From CAYQJS01 sp964417895 (GTDB lineage: Bacteria; Chloroflexota; UBA6077; SHYK01), in NCBI GenBank assembly GCA_964417895.1, contig CAYQJS010000019.1:15848-79847 (forward strand): a DNA stretch of 64,000 bases. Direction: 5' to 3'. The stretch's first letter is position 1, and the number at the start of each line of letters is the position of its first letter. Both the position numbers and the translations under genes were made by a program. Positions 7,919 to 16,484 of this stretch are shown in pieces. Under the pieces are notes generated by a model that ran no database searches, was not told where the DNA came from, and saw nothing but the letters and a program-made list of their open reading frames with translations.

Positions 7919-10390
7919 ATGCAGCTCGCGCTCCCCGGGCTCGTGCCCACCATCGATCGGCACGCGCTCCTACTCGGTCGGGATGACACGCCGGGCATCG
8001 TGTCGGTCAGCGCAGACCGCCACGGCCGTGCCCGGATCTGGCGGCGGGTCGACGGCCACGTCGTTTGCGAGCACGACACCTATCCCAACTGGTTCTTCCT
8101 GGCCCGTCGCGAGCTACTGGGGGACATCCCCGTCGTCGAGCTTCCAGCCTCCGTCCTCGAGGGCAAGCCGGCGGCACCGTCCGGGGCGGTCGGGCTGGTG
8201 TGTTTGCGTGGCGACAACGCGTTCCAGTACCTGGCGCTCACCGACCACCTCGATGAGGTGGAGGCCCAGGTCATGGAGAACGCCCGACGCGCGAGCGACG
8301 AAGAGGTCACGCAGGAGCCGCTCTCCGGGCTGGTCTACCTGCGGCCCGCCACCGAGCAATACCTCACCATCACCGGCCGGACCTACTTCGGTGGTATGAC
8401 GTACGCGGACGTCCGCCGTTTGCAGTTCGATCTGGAGACCACGGGGCTCGGCTTCGACCAGGACCGCATCTTTATGGTGTCGGTCAAGGACTCCGAGGGG
8501 TACGCCGCGCTCCTGGACATCGGCAGCATGGACGAGGCGGGCATCCTGAGGGAGCTGGCGCGCATCATCGTGGAGCGGGACCCGGACATCATCGAGAACC
8601 ACAATATCTTCGACTTCGACATTCGCTTTCTCATCAAACGGGCTGGCGCCCTAGGCGTCCCGCTGCCTCTGGGACGGGACGGCTCCACCTTCCAGGAGAG
8701 CCGCGACAGTGTGAAGGTCGGGGCAGCGAATCAGGGATTCACGCGCTACAGCCTGGAGGGGCGAGAGATCGTCGACACGCTTCAGGCTACCCGCCGCTTC
8801 GCCGCCATCCAGCGAGACCTGCGCAGCAGCGGGCTCAAGGAGGCAGCGCGCTACTTCGGCGTCGCCGCCGACGACCGGGAGTACGTGCACGGCCCGGAGA
8901 TCTGGCGGACGTTTCAGGAGGACCCGGATCGCGTCCGGCGCTACTGTTTCGACGATGTGGAGGAAGTGGACCACATCTCCCGGCTGCTCCTCGCGCCATC
9001 GTTCGCGCTGGCATCCATGGTGCCCAAGCCCTACGAGCGCATTGCGACGGCCGGCACCGGCCAGGGCCTCATCGAGCCGCTGCTCCTTCGCGCCTATCTC
9101 GCGGCGGGCCATTCGCTTCCGCTCGGGCGGCCGGGTCGGCCCTTCGAGGGTGGCCGAACAGCGGTCTTCACGACAGGCGTCGTGGAGAACGTCGTGAAGG
9201 CTGACGTGGCCTCGTTGTATCCCAGCATCATGCTCGCAGAGCGCATCGGGCCTGCCAGCGACGACCTGGGCGTCTTTCTCGACCTGCTGGAGCAACTGAC
9301 CGGGCTTCGTCTGCACCACAAGGGTCGCTCGCGGGCGATGGACACGTCGCCCGAAACACGGACGTTCCACGAAGCGATGCAAGCGGCGATGAAGGTGCTC
9401 ATCAACTCGTTCTATGGGGTGCTCGGAGCAGGCTTCGCTGCCTTCTGCGACACGGATGCCGCCGCTCATGTCGCATCCCGAGGGCGCGATATTCTGCAGC
9501 TGCTGCTGGACGCGCTGCGAGCAAGGGGTGCGGTGCTGGTCGAGGCGGATACGGACGGGGTGCTGTTCAGCTTGCCTGCGCGTGTGCATGGGGAGAACTG
9601 GACGTACGAGGATGAGCTCGCCGTCATCGAGGAGGTGAGCCGCGCGATGCCCCCGGGCATCGAGGTCGAGCATGATGGGCGCTACCGTGCCATGTACAGC
9701 TATCTGGAGAAGAACTATGCGCTTCTCGACTACGAGGCGTCGGCCGCCGCCGGATTCCGCTCTCGGGATCCTGTGCGGCTCGTTGGATCTGCGTTCCGTT
9801 CGGCAAGGAGCGAGCCGCTGCTCGAGCTCTTCTTACGAGAGGCGCTGGATCGCATCTTGCGGGGGGAGCCGGGAGAGGTTCGCGCCCTGTTCCGGGCCTA
9901 TTGCGGCCGCCTGCACCGGCGCGAGGTCCCGACGGCAGACCTCTGCGTCTCCATGCCGCTCAACAAGACGCCGGAGAAATACGGCCAATCGGAGCGGAGG
10001 GAGGAGCCCTACGAGGTCTATCTGGCCGCCGGCAACACCGAATGGCGGTCCGGCCACCGGGTCCACTACTACCAGACCAGGATCGGGAAGAAACTGCTCC
10101 AGCCCGATACGACTGACTACGATACCGACTTCTACATCGAGCGGTTGCGCTCGACGGCGCTGCAGCGGCTGGAGAAGGCCTTCGCGCGCGCCGATCTCCA
10201 GGTGCTCTTCAGCGAGTTCGACGGTCTCTTCGACCCTCCGTTGAACGAGATCCGGCCACTGAAGGTCACGTACGAGGAGCCCATCGTCTGGGAGTCTGCG
10301 GACGACACGGAGACGCGGGGACAAGGCGACGCGGAGACTCGGGGACACGCGGACACGGAGACACGGGGACAAGCCGACACGGAGATGTAG
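7919..10390 (+). CDS. polB: DNA polymerase family B (Pol II/archaeal type)
   Basis: An 823-aa replicative/repair-type DNA polymerase with 3'-5' exonuclease. Exo I FDLETTGL (about residue 170), Exo II HNIFDFD (about 228) and Exo III YCFDDV (about 342) carry the exonuclease acidic residues. Polymerase motif A is ADVASLYPS (about 429), motif B KVLINSFYG (about 491) and motif C EADTDG (about 541). All catalytic residues are present. ATG 7919 has GGGAG just upstream. The last 28 residues are a tandem repeat (DTETRGQ units) from a 24-bp DNA repeat and look like an add-on. It probably acts in damage tolerance rather than main replication (inference). Confidence 0.93.
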   Translation: MQLALPGLVPTIDRHALLLGRDDTPGIVSVSADRHGRARIWRRVDGHVVCEHDTYPNWFFLARRELLGDIPVVELPASVLEGKPAAPSGAVGLVCLRGDNAFQYLALTDHLDEVEAQVMENARRASDEEVTQEPLSGLVYLRPATEQYLTITGRTYFGGMTYADVRRLQFDLETTGLGFDQDRIFMVSVKDSEGYAALLDIGSMDEAGILRELARIIVERDPDIIENHNIFDFDIRFLIKRAGALGVPLPLGRDGSTFQESRDSVKVGAANQGFTRYSLEGREIVDTLQATRRFAAIQRDLRSSGLKEAARYFGVAADDREYVHGPEIWRTFQEDPDRVRRYCFDDVEEVDHISRLLLAPSFALASMVPKPYERIATAGTGQGLIEPLLLRAYLAAGHSLPLGRPGRPFEGGRTAVFTTGVVENVVKADVASLYPSIMLAERIGPASDDLGVFLDLLEQLTGLRLHHKGRSRAMDTSPETRTFHEAMQAAMKVLINSFYGVLGAGFAAFCDTDAAAHVASRGRDILQLLLDALRARGAVLVEADTDGVLFSLPARVHGENWTYEDELAVIEEVSRAMPPGIEVEHDGRYRAMYSYLEKNYALLDYEASAAAGFRSRDPVRLVGSAFRSARSEPLLELFLREALDRILRGEPGEVRALFRAYCGRLHRREVPTADLCVSMPLNKTPEKYGQSERREEPYEVYLAAGNTEWRSGHRVHYYQTRIGKKLLQPDTTDYDTDFYIERLRSTALQRLEKAFARADLQVLFSEFDGLFDPPLNEIRPLKVTYEEPIVWESADDTETRGQGDAETRGHADTETRGQADTEM
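10304..10387 (+). repeat. 24-bp tandem repeat, 3.5 copies, inside the polB 3' end
   Basis: Three and a half imperfect copies of a 24-bp unit (consensus GACACGGAGACACGGGGACA plus 4 nt) encode 8-residue repeats at the polymerase C-terminus. The stop codon follows immediately, so repeat expansion has probably extended the reading frame. Confidence 0.85.
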
Positions 10391-10495
10391 CGAGGCGAGG
10401 TGCCGAGGTGTCGCAACGTGAGGATAGGGTGACAGGCCCGAACGTCGGCTCGCGTAGCCGAGACGAGTCTGGATCCTGGTCAGCTCGTCTCCGCG

Positions 10496-12217
10496 TCACC
10501 GCGTCGCGCCAACGTCCCACTCGTGCGCGTTCCACGTCTCTGTGGAATGTTGCGTGCGCGCCGCTACGTTCCGGAGCCGGTGCGCGATCATGCTCGGATT
10601 CGCGGCGTAGAACAGGCCCATGGCGTTGAGCTGGTCGGAGATGTGGTGGACGATCTCGCCCAGCACCTCGACGCGCCCCCCTCTGGGGATGGTGATAAAA
10701 AAGCGGTCGATGAGCGCGTCGAACTGGGGGTTCATGTAGCGGGCGTAGTTGGTGCCTCCGACTCCAACGTAGTTGTTCTCGGGAAGCCGCGCGGCCCGAC
10801 TGTGGAGCGACGCCAGCGCGGTCTGCGCATTGGGCTGGCGCACCAGCTCGAAGGACGGGAACGTCGCTCGGTACTCCTGGTCCTGGGCCCGCTGGCGAGG
10901 GACGATATACGGCTCGGCTGCTATGCCGACGCGCTGCCAGTCGTCCGCGACGGTCAACAGCACCTTCTCGCGCAGTAGGTCGCCAGCAGTGGTCCTGGGC
11001 TCCAGAACGATTCGCTGGCCGGCTCCGTCCCGGAAGAGGCCGTCCGGGCCCCGTGTGAAGCCCAGCGTCTCCACGATCTGAGCGGCGCGCCTGGGGTCGT
11101 AATCGTAGCGGACGACGCGCCCCTCCACGTCTCTGTAATCCGGGTCGCTGGGACTCAGGAAGCTGTGGGCCACCGACGTGACTCCGGACATCAGCGTGTC
11201 CACGAGCTGCTGCCGATCGATGGCGTGCAGGAGCGCGCGGCGGAACTGCACGTCGGCCACAATGGCCGGATTGGTGTTGAGGAGCTGGGGCCAGAGCACC
11301 AGCCAGTTGAGAGGGGAAACGTCCATGGTGCCGTCGCGCCATTGATCGCGGATGCGTATCGCCTGCTCCAGGTCCAGCCCTCGCCCGAGCGTGAGCTCCA
11401 CCGCGCCGGCGAGCACGGTGGCCGCAAGCGCATTGGGATCGGGGATGAACCGCACCTCGATTTCGTCGATCCGCGGCCGGCCCAGCGCGTACCGGTCGAA
11501 CGCGGCGAGCGTGAGGTGGCTCCCCCTGACCCAGTCGCGCAGCCTGAATGGGCCGGCGCCGACGAACTCCTCGCTCCAATAGGGGAGCTGCGTGAAGGTC
11601 GCCTTGCCATCGGCTAAGGCACCCTCCAGCAAGTGGCGCGGGAGCGGCATGGTGGACTGATTGGTAAAGAGCCGATCGGCGGCGATGTAGGGCCGCATCC
11701 AGGCAACCGAGATGGTCCTGGCGTCGACGGCCGTGGCGGCTTCGATAGCGTCGTGGGAGGCGTCGCGGAACACGGCCACTTCCCGGTCCTGCGCCACCTG
11801 CAGCGTGAACCGAAAGTCGTCGGCCGTGACTGCTGTGCCATCCTGCCAGCGGGCGCCCGGCCTGATATGCCAGATCGTCTCCATGCGACCGTCGGGATGG
11901 ACCCTCCACAGGCCGTTCTCTATGGTGGGCGCCGCCTCGGCGAGCTGCGGACGGAGCGCGCCCTGGCGATCTATGGTGGCCATCCCCGCGTGTACCAGCT
12001 CTTCGACGGCGTCGATGCCGCGGGCGGACGGCGGGGCGAGCTGAGCGCTGAGCGTCGGCGGCTCGTCCATGATGGCCGCCACGATACGCTTGGGCGGACC
12101 CTGCCTCTCCTGGCCGTCAATCGGCCCGGCCGGCGCCCCTGGCGGCCCAGCCGGCACGCAGGCGGCCAGCAGCAGCGACATCGCGAAGACCAGAGCGCCG
12201 GGGCGGTCGATATTCAT
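10496..12217 (-). CDS. ABC transporter family-5 solute-binding lipoprotein
   Basis: A 573-aa SBP_bac_5 protein with a Sec lipoprotein signal ending in LLAAC (Cys20). Core motifs are NGLWRVHPDGRMETIWHIR and TAVTADDFRF; it ends with TWNAHEWDV. It is close in style to the SBPs at 52167 and 55701 (shared PYWSEEFVGAGPF and LGRPRIDEIEVRFIPD), so these three form a subfamily. No permease or ATPase is nearby. Convergent with polB and divergent from the antitoxin gene at 12381. Start ATG 12217 has only a weak GGG ribosome site. Confidence 0.88.
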   Translation of the reverse strand: MNIDRPGALVFAMSLLLAACVPAGPPGAPAGPIDGQERQGPPKRIVAAIMDEPPTLSAQLAPPSARGIDAVEELVHAGMATIDRQGALRPQLAEAAPTIENGLWRVHPDGRMETIWHIRPGARWQDGTAVTADDFRFTLQVAQDREVAVFRDASHDAIEAATAVDARTISVAWMRPYIAADRLFTNQSTMPLPRHLLEGALADGKATFTQLPYWSEEFVGAGPFRLRDWVRGSHLTLAAFDRYALGRPRIDEIEVRFIPDPNALAATVLAGAVELTLGRGLDLEQAIRIRDQWRDGTMDVSPLNWLVLWPQLLNTNPAIVADVQFRRALLHAIDRQQLVDTLMSGVTSVAHSFLSPSDPDYRDVEGRVVRYDYDPRRAAQIVETLGFTRGPDGLFRDGAGQRIVLEPRTTAGDLLREKVLLTVADDWQRVGIAAEPYIVPRQRAQDQEYRATFPSFELVRQPNAQTALASLHSRAARLPENNYVGVGGTNYARYMNPQFDALIDRFFITIPRGGRVEVLGEIVHHISDQLNAMGLFYAANPSMIAHRLRNVAARTQHSTETWNAHEWDVGATR

Positions 12218-12363
12218 CGTTCGGACCCAATCTGAGGATAGGAATCGCCGCCTATTCTAGACCGAGAGAGCCTCCCGTCGAGTTGCGACTTCCCCTCGGT
12301 GCACCACCACACCCGCTCTGCGGCGGACGCCCAGTTGCCTCGCCCCGGAATAGTCATCGGGGC

Positions 12364-12371
12364 TATAGAAT
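12364..12371 (+). promoter_or_regulatory. -10 region TATAGAAT before antitoxin
   Basis: TATAGAAT (TAGAAT ends 9 nt before ATG 12381). No Shine-Dalgarno lies between, so the antitoxin is probably translated from a leaderless mRNA. The spacer to the divergent SBP holds both promoters. Confidence 0.4.
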
Positions 12372-12380
12372 GTTTTCGCT

Positions 12381-12647
12381 ATGACGAAGAGCGTGTGGAT
12401 ACAGGATGGCTGCATCCGACTGCCGGACGATGAGCGCGAAAGAGCTGGCATCGCAGCCGATGACGAGCTGTTCATCACCAGCGCAGCGGGAGTAATCATT
12501 CTCTCGTCCCACCCCACGGCGTTCGCGCAGCATGCCGCGGAATTCGAACGCCTTATGGACGAAGTGGGCATGAGCGAAGCGTCGCTTGTCGAAGGCATTC
12601 ACCGGGCCCGGAAAGAGATCTACCGCGAGCAGCATGGCGGAGGCTGA
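12381..12647 (+). CDS. putative antitoxin (AbrB/MazE-like N-terminus)
   Basis: An 88-aa protein; MTKSVWIQDGCIRLPDD then DDELFITSAAGVIILSS fits a SpoVT-AbrB swapped-hairpin DNA-binding fold, followed by an acidic helix of the kind used to bind a toxin. The start of the PIN-domain gene (12634) overlaps its end by 14 nt, the usual antitoxin-toxin order. Expected role: bind and neutralise the PIN RNase and repress the operon. The family call rests on pattern and context. Confidence 0.6.
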   Translation: MTKSVWIQDGCIRLPDDERERAGIAADDELFITSAAGVIILSSHPTAFAQHAAEFERLMDEVGMSEASLVEGIHRARKEIYREQHGGG

Positions 12648-13078
12648 GCGCCTCCGCCCTCCAGCCGTTTACTTCGACGCCGACGTCATTGTCTCTGGCT
12701 GCCGATCCCAGCGTGGCGCAAGCTTCGTTCTTCTCCGCCTGGCCGAGTTCGGCCTGATTACAGCGCTGACGTCTAAACTGGCCCTTCAGGAAGCAGAGCG
12801 CCACATTGTGAGCGTGTCGCCTGAGGCAGCCCGAGTCTTCCGGGACGCCGCGCTCTCGATATTCGGGACGGCTGCCACGGTGCCATCAGCTGGCGACGTG
12901 GCTCTTTCGACAGCAGAAGCCGACCCTAAAGATCTGGCCTCGGCGCGCACAGGGCTGCCGTTACCTCGTAACCTTCAATGTCCGAGACTACCGTCCCTCG
13001 GGCGGCCTCCCGGAGGTCCTGTCACCCGGACAGCTCGTGCAGCGGCTTCGATTGATCCTCACCCATCACGCAGAATAG
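12634..13078 (+). pseudogene. VapC-like PIN-domain toxin, frameshifted
   Basis: Reads VYFDADVIVSGCRSQRG (first PIN Asp) and LALQEAERHI, then DPKDLASARTG in frame 1. The family's LVTFNVRDYRPSGG tail continues only in another frame from 12956 to the TAG at 13076. A 1-nt shift around 12952-12956 therefore breaks the gene; without it the product would be about 147 aa, a normal PIN length. PIN toxins are Mg-dependent RNases. As written the frame runs on into the ClpN-cupin gene, which has its own start at 13087. Sequencing error is possible. Confidence 0.7.
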
Positions 13079-13086
13079 GGACCAGG

Positions 13087-13992
13087 ATGCCAGAGCGATT
13101 CGACAAGTTCACGGGGGACGCTCGCAGGGCCCTCCAGTACGCTCAGGAGGAGGCCCAGCGGCTGAAGCACAGCTATCTCGGGACCGAGCACCTACTGCTT
13201 GGCCTGTTGCGCCAGCGCCGAGGTGCTCACGCTACCGCCCTCGCCGATGCGGGAGTAGACGTAGACCGCGCTCGGAGCACCGTCGAATCCATCGTCGGGG
13301 GCGGAGGCACCCTCGCCACTGGCGAGGTCGGCCTGACACCTGGGGCCAAACGAGTCATCGAGCTGGCCGTGGACGAGGCTCGCCGCCTGAACCACACCTA
13401 CATCGGGACGGAGCACCTGCTCCTGGGCCTGCTTCGGGAGGGCGAAGGTGTCGCGGCAGCGAGCCTGCGGAGCCTGGGGGTGAGCCCGGATAGTATCCGA
13501 GCTCACATCATCCGCGACATCGCGCTCGATCCCTCCCTGGCGACCGGCCATCGGATTGAGCGTGCGGCGCGCACCGTCCTGCGCCCACTGGAGCGCCTGC
13601 GCCGCGCGCGGCCCCGGGGCGAGGAGCGCACGACGGATCCGTGGACCGCTTTCGGCCCCGACGTGAGCGTCGTGCAGGTCGACGCGCTGCTCCTAGAAAT
13701 GGACCGCCTCAACGACGAGATCAGCTACCGCCGTGTCGCCAGCGGCGCAGGGTACGAGTGCGGCGTCGTGCGTTTCCTGCCCAGAAGCGAACAGGACCGA
13801 CTCCAGATCACGCACGCGGACAAAGATGTCGTTTGCCACGTGCTTCGCGGGCGCGGACGGCTCAGCCTCGACTCGGAGACGCGAGACCTGGAGCCCGGCG
13901 CTGTCTGCCGCATCCCGGCGCGGACCCCGCACGACTTCGCGGCGGTCGATGAGCCGCTGGTGCTGTTCTACGTCAGCGTGGCGGTGGAGTAA
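13087..13992 (+). CDS. Clp N-terminal domain protein fused to a cupin
   Basis: A 301-aa protein with two ClpC-type N-domain repeats (residues about 4-45 and 80-125, each with a GTEHLLLGLL core) but no AAA+ ATPase. A linker to about 200 leads into a C-terminal cupin_2 domain (residues about 220-298: CGVVRFLPRSEQDRLQITHADKD, VLRGRGRL, IPARTPHDF) with His candidates for metal. ClpN repeats bind substrates or phosphoarginine in Clp chaperones. The fusion suggests a ligand- or stress-sensing adaptor rather than an unfoldase. ATG 13087 was chosen because the ClpN repeat begins directly there; it starts 8 nt after the PIN stop. Confidence 0.8.
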   Translation: MPERFDKFTGDARRALQYAQEEAQRLKHSYLGTEHLLLGLLRQRRGAHATALADAGVDVDRARSTVESIVGGGGTLATGEVGLTPGAKRVIELAVDEARRLNHTYIGTEHLLLGLLREGEGVAAASLRSLGVSPDSIRAHIIRDIALDPSLATGHRIERAARTVLRPLERLRRARPRGEERTTDPWTAFGPDVSVVQVDALLLEMDRLNDEISYRRVASGAGYECGVVRFLPRSEQDRLQITHADKDVVCHVLRGRGRLSLDSETRDLEPGAVCRIPARTPHDFAAVDEPLVLFYVSVAVE

Positions 13993-14009
13993 GAGGGCGG
14001 TAGCGCCTC

Positions 14010-14043
14010 ACCCCAACCCTCTCCCAGAGGGAGAGGGGGAACC
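14010..14043. repeat. GC-rich REP-like palindrome
   Basis: Intergenic CCTCACCCCAACCCTCTCCC followed by an A-G rich arm (AGAGGGAGAGGGGG) forms a hairpin between the convergent ClpN-cupin and cyclodeaminase genes. It belongs to the same dispersed family as 3063-3120 and 20762-20846. Confidence 0.6.
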
Positions 14044-14053
14044 CGGGTGCTGC

Positions 14054-15166
14054 TCAGTCCCTGATGTCCTGCAGAAACCACGCAGTGGGCAGCACCCGGC
14101 CGACGCTCGCGGCCTTCGCCGCTTCGTAGACCGCGCCGGCCACGGCGAAGAACTGCGCCCCCTGGATGTTGCCTCGCTCGGAGTAGGTGATCTGCTCCGG
14201 ACTCGTCCTGCCACGGACCCTACCAGCTAGCAGGTCCTCCAAGAAGATGCTCTTGTCGCCCATCTGCCGGCCGTGGGCTCGCTCGCCGCGCGGTGTCAGC
14301 TCGGGACTAGCGGGCCCCGACTCCACGGCGCCCCGCGCCGCATAGGTGACCGCCTCGTCGTCCACTTTCCACTCCGGTAGGCCCACAGGGCCGGGGGCAG
14401 AGCCCAGCCGCAACGACACGTCCACACGGTCGTGCGTCGTGGCGTCCGGCCGGCCGCCGACTGACGTGATGTGGGTTCCCGGCCCCAGGTAGTCGCCGAT
14501 GATCACCGGCCTGGTGGAGTCGGTGCAGCCGCACACGATGTCCGCGCCATGGAAGACGTCGCGCGGGTCGTCGAGCGGCACGACCTCGATGTCGTACCGC
14601 TCCGCCATTTCGCGAGCGTACGCCTCACGGTGCTCCTTCGTCGGGCTGAAGACCTGCACCCGTTGGATCGGGCGCACCAGGCGCAGCGACTCCATGTGCG
14701 AGCGCGCCATGCCGCCCGAGCCCAGCATGCCGATGACACGCGCGTCGTCGCGCGCCATGTATCTGGCGCCGATAGCCGAGTCCGCCGCCACCCGAAAATG
14801 CTGCAGGTGGCCGTCGTTCAGCATTGCCAGGGGCTCGGCGTTCTGGACGTCGAAGAGCATGATGAGCCCGCAGAAGGTGCCGGGTTGCACCGCGTACTTC
14901 TCGTGAGTGACGACGCCCTCGTACTCCGACTGGTAGGTGACGTCGGACTTCATGCGGATGGCGAAGTAGCCGGGCGTCGTCGACCCGCCCTCCATCGTGC
15001 CCCACTGGTAGAGCCGGGATGGGTCGCGCGTCGGAATCTGAATGTCGATGCGCGGCCGGCACACGGCCTCGCCCGTCGCCAGCTGCTGGTAGGCGGCGTC
15101 CAGCGCATTCAGTGTCATCTCCATGGTGAGAACGCGCCGCACGTCGTCGTTATTGAGAAACAGCAC
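14054..15166 (-). CDS. ornithine cyclodeaminase/mu-crystallin family protein
   Basis: A 370-aa NAD(P)-dependent enzyme. N-terminal FLNNDDVRRVL is typical, followed by a Rossmann turn GMLGSGGMA (residues 147-155) and a C-terminal SVGGRPD segment. Family members deaminate-cyclise ornithine, reduce ketimines or act as alanine dehydrogenases; this sequence does not settle which. Start GTG 15166 aligns with the family N-terminus; the ORF is open to 15256 but those residues look noncoding. It precedes nothing on its strand for 40 bp and follows the LigB gene (gap 207 bp). Confidence 0.82.
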   Translation of the reverse strand: MLFLNNDDVRRVLTMEMTLNALDAAYQQLATGEAVCRPRIDIQIPTRDPSRLYQWGTMEGGSTTPGYFAIRMKSDVTYQSEYEGVVTHEKYAVQPGTFCGLIMLFDVQNAEPLAMLNDGHLQHFRVAADSAIGARYMARDDARVIGMLGSGGMARSHMESLRLVRPIQRVQVFSPTKEHREAYAREMAERYDIEVVPLDDPRDVFHGADIVCGCTDSTRPVIIGDYLGPGTHITSVGGRPDATTHDRVDVSLRLGSAPGPVGLPEWKVDDEAVTYAARGAVESGPASPELTPRGERAHGRQMGDKSIFLEDLLAGRVRGRTSPEQITYSERGNIQGAQFFAVAGAVYEAAKAASVGRVLPTAWFLQDIRD

Positions 15167-15373
15167 GGGACCCCCGCTCTCGGAGCTCGAAAGGCCACTA
15201 CAGGCGGAGAAGTGTGCCGCCGGTATCTCGTCCGTAGCGCGGTGCTTGTCCCCCACGGTCCCTGGGAACGGGCGCGGGGCAAGCCCCCGCGCTACGGTAA
15301 CGGGAACCGACGGGCGACTTGCCGCGATGTACTAGCCGCCCCGGTCCTCTATAAACTCGGAACTCGGAACTCG

Positions 15374-16387
15374 CTATGCCCACTGCGCGAAGGCCATGGC
15401 ACAGCCGGTGCCGGCCTCGGAGCGGTAGCAGGGAACGTAGTCGATCAGGTCGAACTGGAGGTCGCTCGCGTGCATCGCGCCCGCGGCGGCCGCCCAGTTG
15501 CGCGTCTCGGACGTCCCGGACATGAAATGCTTGATCGGCATGCTGGCAAGGCCCTTCTCGTCCCTAGCCTTGAACGCCGCAATGACCTGCTGGTCCAGGT
15601 CCTCTTCGATCACGAAGTGGGTCAACCCGCCGGATGCGATCACGGCGACCGTCTTATCGCTGTCCCATGACTCGATGGCGCGTCGGACCGCCTTCCCCAG
15701 GTCGTAGCATCGCTTCATCGAGGGCTGGTTCGGCGGAAAGTAGGTGTTCAGGAAGATCGGCACGTGAGGAATCACCTCGTCCCGCATGATTCGTCGGTAC
15801 ACGAACCCGAAGGCATGCCCGATGCTGTGGTTCTCGTGGCGCCCGGGAGGCAAAGAGCTGGACCGTGCGACGTCGAACTCGTCCTCGATGAGCCGCTCGA
15901 TGATGTGCTGGCCCAGGCCGGGCTCGCACGGGTGGGTTGTACGTACCTCACGGGTGTGACCTAACTGCGCGGTTAAAATCCCGGACTCGCGCGCGCGGTC
16001 GGACCCGTCCGCCACCAGCGGGGCCGTGTCGACGGTCTCGCCCCAGTACACACTCATGGCGGGCATGTTGTCATCGACGAAAGACTCGTGCTGGTCGTCG
16101 CCGAAGATCACGGCAACGTCGGGCGCAACTTTTTCGAAGATCTCCGCCAGTCGGTCCAGGCCCAGCTGGCACGCAGTGTAGCGTTGCTGGTACGTCTCCA
16201 TGCTCAGTTCCCGCTCGAAGTGCGCGCCCGCGCGCTCCTCCACCAGCTCACTGAAGACGTAGGCCTTGCCCCTGTACCAGAGCTCGGGGTTGCGGTGGTC
16301 CGCCTCCGTCCGCAGGTGCCATTGCTCCGGCTTCAGCGTGAGCTGCGGACTGTGGGACGTTCCGATTCCGAGGACGATCCTGGCCAT
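15374..16387 (-). CDS. LigB-type class III extradiol dioxygenase family protein
   Basis: A 337-aa protein of the catalytic LigB/protocatechuate-4,5-dioxygenase beta family (Fe(II) ring cleavage). MARIVLGIGTSHSPQL places the metal His12 at the usual position; FGDDQHESF and NHSIGHAFGFVY carry further conserved His, and VAVIASGGLTHFV is the late family motif. The related DHPP/gallate dioxygenases cleave catechol-like rings. ATG 16387 has AAGGAG upstream and fits the family start. Fits the catabolic setting with the cyclodeaminase-like gene downstream and the SagB-type gene upstream. Confidence 0.8.
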   Translation of the reverse strand: MARIVLGIGTSHSPQLTLKPEQWHLRTEADHRNPELWYRGKAYVFSELVEERAGAHFERELSMETYQQRYTACQLGLDRLAEIFEKVAPDVAVIFGDDQHESFVDDNMPAMSVYWGETVDTAPLVADGSDRARESGILTAQLGHTREVRTTHPCEPGLGQHIIERLIEDEFDVARSSSLPPGRHENHSIGHAFGFVYRRIMRDEVIPHVPIFLNTYFPPNQPSMKRCYDLGKAVRRAIESWDSDKTVAVIASGGLTHFVIEEDLDQQVIAAFKARDEKGLASMPIKHFMSGTSETRNWAAAAGAMHASDLQFDLIDYVPCYRSEAGTGCAMAFAQWA

Positions 16388-16484
16388 GTTCTCATTCTCC
16401 TTCAAGGCTGCAGCCACATTGTACGCCGCTCAGCGCCGGGCGCGGACGTTCACCACAGAGGCACGGAGAGGTCCTGTGCGCCGC

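Noticed and set aside
10266..11909. 547-aa reverse open frame
   Set aside because: Shadow frame of the SBP at 10496, running into the polymerase 3' repeat.
14471..15670. 399-aa forward open frame
   Set aside because: Antisense shadow of the cyclodeaminase-like gene.
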